From the NCBI RefSeq assembly GCF_051859345.1, contig NZ_JBHYFV010000007.1, forward strand, positions 84,480-148,479: 64,000 bases of DNA. The letters are read 5' to 3'. A program made the translations under genes and the position numbers. This DNA is from Marivita sp051859345. GTDB taxonomy: Bacteria > Pseudomonadota > Alphaproteobacteria > Rhodobacterales > Rhodobacteraceae. Each line of letters starts with the position of its first letter. The stretch's first letter is position 1. The notes under the pieces are model-generated. The model did no database searches. It saw only the letters and a program-made list of their open reading frames with translations, and was not told the origin of the DNA. This document shows, in pieces, positions 1 through 7,811 of this stretch.

Positions 1-15
1 CGCCCGGCGATGTGT

Positions 16-480
16 TCAGGGCGTGATGTAGGTATACCCATGCATCTGCAGATGCGACAGCTCGGCCACGCCGCTGGGAACGATATCTTCTTCGAAAACG
101 TCGAACAGATCGTTCTCATACGAAATATTGCGGCCCTGTAGGGTGTTGTTGCAGACGTGGATCGCCACGTTCTGACCCTTCAGTTCAAGAACCTGTCCTT
201 GCAGCAATTGATTGCTCTTGGCAGAGGCGAGAAGGCCAAGGCCATTGCCATGCAGGACCAGCTTGATGTCCATGTTTTCGGCACCGACGGCGTTGATGTG
301 GTTCTGCATGTTGCGCAAGGCACCGCGATAGGCGCGGTCCTCTTCGCCACCGTTGTAATTGATGTGATAGACGACTTTCTGTTTGCCGTAGCGCTCTTGT
401 GCCTGCGCATCCGAAGTTGCGGCAAAGATGCCCAGAACAGCGATGGCGCATGCCAGCACCAGTGAGGTGAGATGTTTCAT
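16..480 (-). CDS. Exported DsrE/DsrF-like family protein
   Basis: A 154-residue protein with a clear Sec signal peptide (MKHLTSLVLACAIAVLG, cleavage near AQA-QE), so the mature form should be periplasmic. The body fits a small DsrE/DsrF-like fold: a beta strand VVYHINYN, a glycine-containing segment LHGNGLGLL, and the single family cysteine in the VCNNTL motif near residue 118. The family includes sulfur carriers and many uncharacterised proteins, so the substrate is unknown. ATG 480 is preceded by GGGAGG. An in-frame extension to 762 has no ribosome binding site and would bury the signal peptide. It lies 136 bp downstream of, and on the same strand as, the PhnD-LuxR regulator, which makes it the nearest candidate target. 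Confidence 0.85.
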   Translation of the reverse strand: MKHLTSLVLACAIAVLGIFAATSDAQAQERYGKQKVVYHINYNGGEEDRAYRGALRNMQNHINAVGAENMDIKLVLHGNGLGLLASAKSNQLLQGQVLELKGQNVAIHVCNNTLQGRNISYENDLFDVFEEDIVPSGVAELSHLQMHGYTYITP

Positions 481-616
481 GTGGTCCTCCCGTTTCGTTG
501 TCGGGGCGCGCGTGCGACCCTTGGACCAGCCTGCCACGGGATGGGCACAAGAACACCTCGGGTGAACCACGGGTTGGGTGGGAAACATACCGGGGAGAAG
601 CCTAGGGTGGCCGGTT

Positions 617-1849
617 TCAGGTGGCCAGCGCCACAAGTTGAGTCGAGGAGCGGGCGTCGAATTTTCTGAGCAGGTTCGAGCGATGAAACTCGACCGTCTT
701 GGGACTGATCTTGAGACGTTGGGCAATCTCCTTGGAGGAATACCCTTGGGTGATGTAGTCAAGGATTTGGCGTTCGCGCTTGGTCAGGCTGGGCTGGGCC
801 TTGTCTGGCGCGGGTTCTGCCGGGTCCGACAGTAGCCCAAGGTCCGGATTGCGGCGGGCGTGGCGAAGTCCCAGCAGGGCGATGGCCCCAGCCATGACCG
901 CAATCGCGGCGATCAGCGGCAGCATCGCACCCAGCCTTTGCCACAGCGTCGGCTGTTCGATCCGCAGGTCAAACGCCTGTTTCAGGTCAATCGCCGCGTG
1001 ATAGGCGACAGGTGACGACCAATAGTTGCGCACCCGCGTGTCCTGCGCAATCGGGCTGTCCTTGGCCTGCAACAGGGCAATCGCCACCGCATCGCGCAGG
1101 TCGGGATTCACGTTGGCCAAAGCCGCGAACGGCCATTCGGGATAAAGCCGCGTGCTGATGAGGTCCGGATGCGCAAACGTGACATTGGTGTTGAGATAGA
1201 CGAAATCTTGCTTGGTGTATTTTCCCTCGGCCAGAACACGTTCCATCAACCCGCTGCGAATGATGCCGATATCCGCCTGTCCGGTCGCCACGCGATCAAT
1301 GATCCCGTCCATCGGGAAGCCCGCGAAGTCGAGCGACTTGGTATCGGTGAAAAGATTGATTTGGGCATTTTCGAATTCACGCCATGCCAGTTGAAACCCG
1401 CCAAAGGCCATCTTGTCGATGGCGACCACGGTCTTGTTGCGCGCATCGTCAAGCTCTGTGATCCCGGATCCGGCGCGGGCGATGATCAGGCTTCCGAATT
1501 CGGTTGAAAAGCTGCCATCGCTGCGTTGGACATTGCGGGTCGCCAGCACGCTCATCGCATGATCGCGGGCGAGATCGACAAAGTGACCGGGATTGGTGAG
1601 GACGAAGTCGACTTGCCCACCGGCGACCTGTGACGATGCAGAGGCAAGTGTCATCGGAACAAGGTCGAATTCATGAGTCGGGACCGATGCCTCGAGATAT
1701 CGCTTGAGCCCATGCCAGCGAACCAGCGCGTCTTCGTAGCCCAGATAGGCAAGCACACCGATGCGTGCCTGCGATCCAGCGGTTTGCGCATCGCAGGGGG
1801 CCGGGCTGACCCCGGCAAGACACAATGAGATGATAATTGCTCTAAGCAC
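617..1849 (-). CDS. Membrane one-component regulator: PhnD-like sensor, TM helix, LuxR-type HTH
   Basis: 410 residues starting at GTG 1849 behind AGGAGGAGAC. An N-terminal signal sequence leads into a periplasmic substrate-binding domain of PhnD/TtrS type (about residues 28-290, with features such as the segment near PMTLASASSQVAGGQVDFVLTNP shortened here to QVDFVLTNP). One transmembrane helix (about 300-320, GAMLPLIAAIAVMAGAIALL) follows, then a cytoplasmic LuxR/GerE helix-turn-helix at the C-terminus (SLTKRERQILDYI to STQLVAL). The arrangement predicts direct coupling of a periplasmic ligand to transcription without phosphotransfer. The ligand is unknown; PhnD-like folds bind phosphonates, phosphite and other oxyanions. 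The DsrE-like gene follows on the same strand. Confidence 0.85.
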   Translation of the reverse strand: MLRAIIISLCLAGVSPAPCDAQTAGSQARIGVLAYLGYEDALVRWHGLKRYLEASVPTHEFDLVPMTLASASSQVAGGQVDFVLTNPGHFVDLARDHAMSVLATRNVQRSDGSFSTEFGSLIIARAGSGITELDDARNKTVVAIDKMAFGGFQLAWREFENAQINLFTDTKSLDFAGFPMDGIIDRVATGQADIGIIRSGLMERVLAEGKYTKQDFVYLNTNVTFAHPDLISTRLYPEWPFAALANVNPDLRDAVAIALLQAKDSPIAQDTRVRNYWSSPVAYHAAIDLKQAFDLRIEQPTLWQRLGAMLPLIAAIAVMAGAIALLGLRHARRNPDLGLLSDPAEPAPDKAQPSLTKRERQILDYITQGYSSKEIAQRLKISPKTVEFHRSNLLRKFDARSSTQLVALAT

Positions 1850-2277
1850 CGTCTCCTCCTGCTGGAATTATAGGCGGAGCCCGATCAGGGGCGCAATCGC
1901 GCACTGCTCTGGAATTGGAATTCCAAATCGGTTCCGGCGCGGGAATCAGAAGCTTTTTTGAACTCGGTGCTGGAACAGATTCCTGAATTGCGTTAATCTA
2001 AATGAAAACAAAGGCAGACCCGAGCAGGTCCTGATCACGTTACTCTTTTAGTGTCCGCTTTGCGCGGGGTGTCTTTTGTCGTCTTGTAGGTGCATGAGCT
2101 TGGGCCGCTATATATCGACAACTTGGCGAAATTCCGCGATCTTCCGTGAGATTTGGGCCATATTTGGTGGTAAATCGGTGTTTTTTGCGTGACGTTCGCG
2201 GCTCTGGACGATAATACTTGTAGGAATAGGTGCAAAAAACGTCCCGAATGGGGCTGAGATAGCAGGCGGACAAACAC
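1850..2277. promoter_or_regulatory. Divergent intergenic region with a 12-bp palindrome
   Basis: This 428-bp gap separates the PhnD-LuxR regulator and ftsZ, which are transcribed away from each other, so it must carry both promoters. A perfect palindrome TTGGAATTCCAA lies at 1915-1926, about 65 bp upstream of the regulator start, and related GGAATT/GGAAT half-sites occur close by. It is a plausible operator for the regulator, but this is inference. The ftsZ-proximal half is AT-rich with no full TTAA-N7-TTAA (CtrA) site seen. Confidence 0.4.
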
Positions 2278-3903
2278 ATGACTTTGAACCTTTCGGTGCC
2301 CGGACAGGAAGAATTGAAACCCCGCATCACCGTGTTTGGTGTTGGTGGGGCAGGCGGCAATGCGGTAAACAACATGATCGACAAGGCCCTTGAGGGCGTC
2401 GATTTCGTGGTTGCCAACACGGACGCGCAAGCACTCCAGCAAAGCCGATCGACCAGCCGCATTCAGCTTGGGGTCAAGGTTACCGAAGGATTGGGTGCCG
2501 GTGCCCGCGCAACAGTCGGCGCGGCCGCAGCCGAGGAAAGCATCGAACAGATCGTCGATCACCTTGCCGGCGCGCACATGTGTTTCATCACCGCAGGCAT
2601 GGGCGGCGGCACCGGGACAGGGGCCGCTCCGATCATTGCGCAGGCCGCGCGGGAATTGGGGGTTCTGACTGTTGGGGTCGTGACCAAGCCGTTCCAGTTC
2701 GAAGGCAACAAGCGGATGAAGCAGGCCGAGGACGGGGTCGATGCGCTGCAAAAGGTCGTCGATACGCTGATCATCATTCCGAACCAGAACCTGTTCCGTC
2801 TGGCCAACGAAAAGACCACCTTTACCGAAGCGTTCAGCATGGCGGACGATGTCCTGTATCAGGGTGTCAAAGGTGTGACCGACCTGATGGTGCGTCCTGG
2901 CCTGATCAACCTCGACTTTGCGGACGTTCGTGCCGTGATGGACGAGATGGGCAAGGCGATGATGGGCACCGGCGAGGCCGAAGGCGAAGATCGTGCCATC
3001 CAGGCGGCCGAGAAGGCCATAGCGAACCCGCTGCTGGACGAAATCAGCCTGCGCGGCGCGAAGGGTGTTCTCATCAACATCACCGGCGGTCACGATCTGA
3101 CACTGTTCGAACTCGACGAAGCGGCGAACCGTATCCGCGAAGAAGTCGATGCAGATGCAAACATCATCGTCGGCTCTACGCTGGATGACGGCATGGAAGG
3201 CATGATGCGCGTGAGTGTCGTTGCCACCGGCATTGATGCCGTCGATGTTCACACCGATATTCCGGTTCCGCGCCGGTCGCTTGCGACACCTCTGACACAG
3301 CGGACCCATGTGGAAGAAGAACAGCGCGAAAGATCCGAGCCGCAGCCCCAGCCTGTTGCAGCCCGCGTGTCCGAAGAACCTTCGCTGTTCGGGTCCATCG
3401 AGACCGAGCGCGAGGCCGCCAAAGAGCAGATGGAAACCATCTTTGAGCAAGAACCCGCCCAGCCTGAAATGGACGAAGACGGTCTGCCAATGCCCGCATA
3501 CCGCCCGCAGGTTGCCGAGTTCAGCCCGCGTGAGGACAGCATCGAAGCCGATCCCGAGCAGTTTGTCGCCCCGCGTGCGCCGGCACCCGGAACACCAAGC
3601 GCCGAGGCATTGGCCCGCTTGCAGGCCGCAGCATCACGCGCCCGCCCGGCCCCCGGAGCAGCATCGCCAGCCGCGCGTTTCGAAGACGAACCATCGGATA
3701 GCGAACGCCCGCGTTTCGGGATCAATTCGCTGATCAATCGGATGACTGGCCATGGTCAGCAGACCGAAACTCCGGTGCGTCGGACGCAGCAGCCACCCAT
3801 GCAGTCTGGTGCAGCCGCACCGGCCCCCGCGCCCACGCAAGAGGTGGATGAAGATCAGGAACGGATCGAAATTCCGGCCTTCCTGCGGCGCCAAGCCAAC
3901 TAA
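2278..3903 (+). CDS. ftsZ: Cell division protein FtsZ
   Basis: Tubulin-like GTPase that forms the cytokinetic ring. The nucleotide-binding N-terminal domain has VFGVGGAGGNAVN (about 19-31) and the tubulin signature GGGTGTGA (109-116). The T7 synergy loop region around NLDFADVRAVM is present. A long acidic and proline-rich linker (about 320-525) is typical of alphaproteobacterial FtsZ and explains the 541-residue length. The protein ends in the conserved C-terminal peptide IEIPAFLRRQ, which in this family binds FtsA and other partners. ATG 2278 fits the family start. It heads the dcw-end block ftsZ-lpxC-bamD-recN and is followed by its own terminator. Confidence 0.98.
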   Translation: MTLNLSVPGQEELKPRITVFGVGGAGGNAVNNMIDKALEGVDFVVANTDAQALQQSRSTSRIQLGVKVTEGLGAGARATVGAAAAEESIEQIVDHLAGAHMCFITAGMGGGTGTGAAPIIAQAARELGVLTVGVVTKPFQFEGNKRMKQAEDGVDALQKVVDTLIIIPNQNLFRLANEKTTFTEAFSMADDVLYQGVKGVTDLMVRPGLINLDFADVRAVMDEMGKAMMGTGEAEGEDRAIQAAEKAIANPLLDEISLRGAKGVLINITGGHDLTLFELDEAANRIREEVDADANIIVGSTLDDGMEGMMRVSVVATGIDAVDVHTDIPVPRRSLATPLTQRTHVEEEQRERSEPQPQPVAARVSEEPSLFGSIETEREAAKEQMETIFEQEPAQPEMDEDGLPMPAYRPQVAEFSPREDSIEADPEQFVAPRAPAPGTPSAEALARLQAAASRARPAPGAASPAARFEDEPSDSERPRFGINSLINRMTGHGQQTETPVRRTQQPPMQSGAAAPAPAPTQEVDEDQERIEIPAFLRRQAN

Positions 3904-3923
3904 AACCGCGAACAATCGCCTGT

Positions 3924-3952
3924 AAAGCGCCCCCGTTTCCGGGGGCGTTTTC
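3924..3952 (+). terminator. Intrinsic terminator after ftsZ
   Basis: A GC-rich hairpin with arms CGCCCCC (3928-3934) and GGGGGCG (3941-3947) around a GTTTCC loop is followed by TTTTCG, 20 bp after the ftsZ stop codon. Confidence 0.85.
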
Positions 3953-4116
3953 GTTTGAAAACAGGGGCTTCTTTCGTTTGGCGAGAATCCGCCGATCCGT
4001 ATCAGAGCCGTGTTTCAGGCCGTTACAAACTTTGATTTGAGGCCGGGTCGGTCAAAGCGTATCACGACCCTCGAAACGACGCATCGGGGGTGCGTGCGTA
4101 ACGGATCGAGGATCTC

Positions 4117-5037
4117 TTGCAGACAACCGTCCAATCAACCGTCCGCTTTTCGGGCATTGGTTTGCACACCGGACTTCCGGTGCGGATGTCCGTGTGCCCT
4201 GCACCTGCGGATCATGGCATCGTCTTTGAACGGTCGGACATCCGGTTGGGGAACGCGCGCATCCCGGCGCGGTTCGACTATGCCGAACAGTCTCCTTTGT
4301 GTACGATGATCGTCAATCAGGCGGGCGTGTCTGTATCGACCATCGAACATGTGATGGCCGCCCTGGTGGGCTGTGGCGTACACAACGCTCTGGTGCGGAT
4401 TGATGGCCCCGAAGTGCCCGTTCTGGACGGCAGCGCGGCACCCTTCGTGCGCGATATCCTGTCTGCCGGAGTGAAGCGGTTTGCGGCACCGGTTCGTGTG
4501 ATCGAAGTCCTGAGCACGGTCGAAGTCCATACAGCACAGGGCTGGGCGCGGCTTGGGCCGGGTGCGGGGTTGACGATGGATTTCCATATCGACTTCGCCG
4601 ACAAGGCCATCGGCAAGCAAAGCAAGTCGCTGGATCTGGCCAATGGCACATTTGTCCGCGAGCTGTGTGACAGTCGGACATTCTGCCGCGCATCGGATGT
4701 CGAAGCAATGCGTGCGGTCGGCAAAGCGCTTGGTGGAACGATGGAAAACGCGGTGGTTGTCGATGGCGACACGGTGCTGACTCCGGGCGGTTTGCGCCAC
4801 AAGGACGAGGCCGTTCGCCACAAGATGCTGGACGCCCTGGGCGATCTTGCGCTGGCTGGTGCCCCATTGCTGGGTCACTACGAAGGCCACAAGGCGGGTC
4901 ACACGCTGACCAACATGCTGCTGCGGGAACTTTTTGCGACGCCGGACGGGTTCCGCATTCGCGATTGCGACCTGTCGCTTGCGGCACGCCTTCCCGGTGC
5001 GGGTGTCGAGGCACATGAGATTCCCGCTGTTGCGTGA
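4117..5037 (+). CDS. lpxC: UDP-3-O-acyl-N-acetylglucosamine deacetylase LpxC
   Basis: Zinc deacetylase catalysing the committed step of lipid A synthesis in the cytoplasm. The 306-residue protein has the family start (QSTVRFSGIGLHTG), the first zinc-ligand motif EHVMAALVGCGVHNA (about 77-91), and the second set in HKMLDALGDLALAG plus the late histidine GHKAGHTLTN. The start is a TTG at 4117, chosen because the family N-terminus begins exactly there and GAGGA lies a few bases upstream. It follows ftsZ after 213 bp and an intrinsic terminator, so it probably has its own promoter. Confidence 0.97.
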   Translation: MQTTVQSTVRFSGIGLHTGLPVRMSVCPAPADHGIVFERSDIRLGNARIPARFDYAEQSPLCTMIVNQAGVSVSTIEHVMAALVGCGVHNALVRIDGPEVPVLDGSAAPFVRDILSAGVKRFAAPVRVIEVLSTVEVHTAQGWARLGPGAGLTMDFHIDFADKAIGKQSKSLDLANGTFVRELCDSRTFCRASDVEAMRAVGKALGGTMENAVVVDGDTVLTPGGLRHKDEAVRHKMLDALGDLALAGAPLLGHYEGHKAGHTLTNMLLRELFATPDGFRIRDCDLSLAARLPGAGVEAHEIPAVA

Positions 5038-5171
5038 GACGCAAAATCTGCACTACATGACCTCTCAAACTATTGCAGTCCAAAGGCGTTTTGCCTTGGG
5101 ATTTATTGTGCTAGGACCAAAGGCAGACAAGTGGCACATATAGCCACGGCGGTGAATCGAAGGTGACGGGC

Positions 5172-6026
5172 ATGGCAGCGGGCAGATACGCAAGAGCTGT
5201 GATCGGGGCGGGGCTCTTGGTTGTGACGCTGACGGCGTGCGGCAATGGCGAACGTCCGGGCTTTGGCCCCGGTGGCGTGCCGATCGAAAATTTTACGGCA
5301 GAACAAATCTACGAGCGTGGCGAATTCGAACTGGATCGCAGCGACCCGGAAGACGCGGCGTTCTATTTCTCGGAAGTCGAACGTCTGTATCCGTATTCGG
5401 AATGGGCCAAGCGGGCTGTGATCATGCAGGCCTACGCCTATCACCAGAACAAGGATTACGAGAACAGCCGGGGTTCCGCGCAGCGGTATATCGATTTTTA
5501 CCCGACGGACGAAGATGCAGCTTATGCGCAGTATCTTCTCGCCCTCAGCTATTATGACCAGATCGAAGAAGTGGGCCGTGACCAGGGTCTGACCTTCCAG
5601 GCGCTTCAGGCGTTGCGTACGGTGATCGAACGCTACCCGGACAGCGAATATGCGCGGTCCGCGGTGCTCAAGTTCGATCTGGCCTTCGACCATCTTGCGG
5701 CCAAGGAAATGGAGATCGGGCGCTACTACCTCAAACGTGATCACTATGCGGCAGCGATCAACCGGTTCCGGTCGGTGGTTGAGGATTTCCAGACGACGAC
5801 GCACACCGCCGAAGCGTTGCATCGCTTGGTCGAGGCGTATCTGTCGCTGGGTCTGACCGACGAGGCGCAGACCGCTGGTGCGATTCTTGGCTACAACTAT
5901 CAGTCGACCGATTGGTACGAGGACAGTTTCAAACTGCTGACGGGCCGGGGGCTTGAGTTGAAGGCGACAGGGGACAATTGGCTGCGGCAGGTGTATCGCC
6001 AGATGGTCAAGGGTCAGTGGCTTTGA
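5172..6026 (+). CDS. bamD: Outer membrane assembly lipoprotein BamD
   Basis: 284-residue lipoprotein of the BAM complex, which inserts beta-barrel proteins into the outer membrane. A signal peptide ends in the lipobox LTAC (cysteine near residue 23). The rest is made of tetratricopeptide-like helices: AEQIYERGEFELD, DAAFYFSEVERLYPYSEWA, SRGSAQRYIDFYP and AAINRFRSVVEDF match the ComL/YfiO pattern. ATG 5172 is preferred over the GTG at 5163 because AAGGTGA sits at the right distance from it. It is between lpxC and recN, a conserved alphaproteobacterial order. Confidence 0.95.
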   Translation: MAAGRYARAVIGAGLLVVTLTACGNGERPGFGPGGVPIENFTAEQIYERGEFELDRSDPEDAAFYFSEVERLYPYSEWAKRAVIMQAYAYHQNKDYENSRGSAQRYIDFYPTDEDAAYAQYLLALSYYDQIEEVGRDQGLTFQALQALRTVIERYPDSEYARSAVLKFDLAFDHLAAKEMEIGRYYLKRDHYAAAINRFRSVVEDFQTTTHTAEALHRLVEAYLSLGLTDEAQTAGAILGYNYQSTDWYEDSFKLLTGRGLELKATGDNWLRQVYRQMVKGQWL

Positions 6027-6067
6027 TCGGGGGGCGGTGCGTCTGACCACGCACCCGGTTGCACAGA

Positions 6068-7726
6068 ATGCTGCGTGCGCTTGAAATACGGGACATGTTG
6101 ATCATCGACCGGCTGGAGCTCGAGTTCCAGCCGGGTCTCAACGTACTGACCGGCGAAACCGGCGCGGGGAAGTCGATCCTGCTGGATTCCCTGGGCTTTG
6201 TCCTTGGCTGGCGCGGGCGTGCCGAACTGGTGCGTAGCGGGGCCGATCAGGGCGAGGTCACCGCGGTGTTCGATCTGCCAAAGGGCCATCCGGCACATGA
6301 TGTCCTGGCCGAAGCCGGGTTTGAAGACGCGGATGAATTGATCCTGCGACGTGTGAACACCGCTGATGGGCGCAAGACCGGGTGGGTCAATGATCGGCGG
6401 GTGACGGGCGAAATGCTGCGTGCCTTGTCTGACAGCTTGGTCGAATTGCACGGGCAACATGATGATCGCGGCTTGTTGAACCCCAAGGGGCACCGGGCGC
6501 TGCTGGATCAGTTTGCCGGGCATGATCGCCTGCTGGCCGACGTGCGGATTGCCTGGACGACCCTGTCAAAGGCCCGCAAGGGACTGGCCGAAGCGGAAAA
6601 AGCCTATGCGGCAGCACAGGCCGAGGAAGACTTCCTGCGCCACGCGGTCGATGAGTTGGACAAGTTGTCACCCGAGCCGGGCGAGGACGGCGAACTGGAT
6701 GCCAAGAGGCGCATGATGCAAGGGGCGGAACGCATTCGCGATGATATCGTGCGTGCCGCTCAGGTCATGGGACCGGACGGGGCCGAAGGCGCGATGGCTG
6801 ACGCCCTGCGCTGGCTCGAAGGGGTAAGCGATGCTGCCGAAGGGCAGTTGGACGATCCATTGGCCGCCATTGCGCGCGCGATGGCCGAACTGGACGAGGC
6901 CGCACGCGGTGTGTCCGACACGCTTGAGGCGCTGGTGTTCGATCCACACGACCTGGAAGCAACCGAAGAGCGCCTGTTCGCATTGCGCGCTTTGGCACGA
7001 AAGCACGGCGTGTCTCCGGATGACCTGCCGGGACTGGCGGATAATCTGCGCGACCGTCTGACGGCGCTGGATCAGGGCGCGGATCGGATGGGGCACCTGC
7101 AATCCGAGCTGCGCGCGGCGGAAGCGGCGTATCAGTCAGTAGCAACCGCGCTGCGGGACAGCCGTGTTGCGGCGGCGCGGCGTCTGGACAAGGCGGTCTG
7201 TGCCGAACTGGCCCCGCTCAAGATGGAACGCGCGGTGTTTGTCACCGATGTCTCCGAAGCATCCGCAGGACCAGAGGGCAGCGATGCGGTTGCCTTTACC
7301 GTGGCGACCAATCCGGGGGCACCGGCCGGGCCCATCGGCAAGATCGCGTCGGGTGGGGAACTCAGCCGCTTTCTGTTGGCCCTCAAGGTCTGCCTGTCGG
7401 AACAGCGCGACGCTGGGTTGACCATGATCTTTGACGAGATCGACCGGGGCGTCGGTGGCGCAACGGCCGATGCTGTCGGGCGACGGTTGGCGGCATTGGC
7501 CGAGGGCGGGCAGGTTCTTGTGGTCACCCATTCGCCACAGGTTGCCGCGTTGGGTGCTCATCACTGGCGTGTCGAAAAGCATGTTGTTGACGAACAGACC
7601 ACTTCGACCGTCATTTCGCTGGATGCGCCGGCCCGCGAGGGTGAGATTGCACGCATGTTGTCGGGCGACACCATCACGGCAGAAGCCCGTGCAGCCGCGC
7701 GGGCGTTGCTTGCGGGTGTGTCCTGA
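6068..7726 (+). CDS. recN: DNA repair ATPase RecN
   Basis: SMC-like ATPase acting in double-strand break repair. The 552-residue protein has the Walker A motif GETGAGKS (about 32-39), the RecN-type segment LVELHGQHD, a central helical region with coiled-coil character (about 150-370), the ABC signature SGGELSRF and Walker B MIFDEIDRGVGG, then the H-loop VVTHSPQVAA. ATG 6068 begins the family N-terminus (MLRALEIRDMLIIDRLEL); an upstream TTG at 6059 is less likely. It is 41 bp after bamD on the same strand. No GTTC-N7-GTTC LexA box was seen upstream. Confidence 0.97.
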   Translation: MLRALEIRDMLIIDRLELEFQPGLNVLTGETGAGKSILLDSLGFVLGWRGRAELVRSGADQGEVTAVFDLPKGHPAHDVLAEAGFEDADELILRRVNTADGRKTGWVNDRRVTGEMLRALSDSLVELHGQHDDRGLLNPKGHRALLDQFAGHDRLLADVRIAWTTLSKARKGLAEAEKAYAAAQAEEDFLRHAVDELDKLSPEPGEDGELDAKRRMMQGAERIRDDIVRAAQVMGPDGAEGAMADALRWLEGVSDAAEGQLDDPLAAIARAMAELDEAARGVSDTLEALVFDPHDLEATEERLFALRALARKHGVSPDDLPGLADNLRDRLTALDQGADRMGHLQSELRAAEAAYQSVATALRDSRVAAARRLDKAVCAELAPLKMERAVFVTDVSEASAGPEGSDAVAFTVATNPGAPAGPIGKIASGGELSRFLLALKVCLSEQRDAGLTMIFDEIDRGVGGATADAVGRRLAALAEGGQVLVVTHSPQVAALGAHHWRVEKHVVDEQTTSTVISLDAPAREGEIARMLSGDTITAEARAAARALLAGVS

Positions 7727-7811
7727 CATCGACCGTCACAGAGTTTGATCGCGTCAGGGGTGGACACTTCAGGCGCATTGGATAAGCCTTGAAAAACAGA
7801 AGATTTTTGGC

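Noticed and set aside
2035..3450. 471-codon open frame antisense to ftsZ
   Set aside because: High-GC codon-bias shadow; ftsZ is intact and certain, and the antisense product has no signal, domain or ribosome site.
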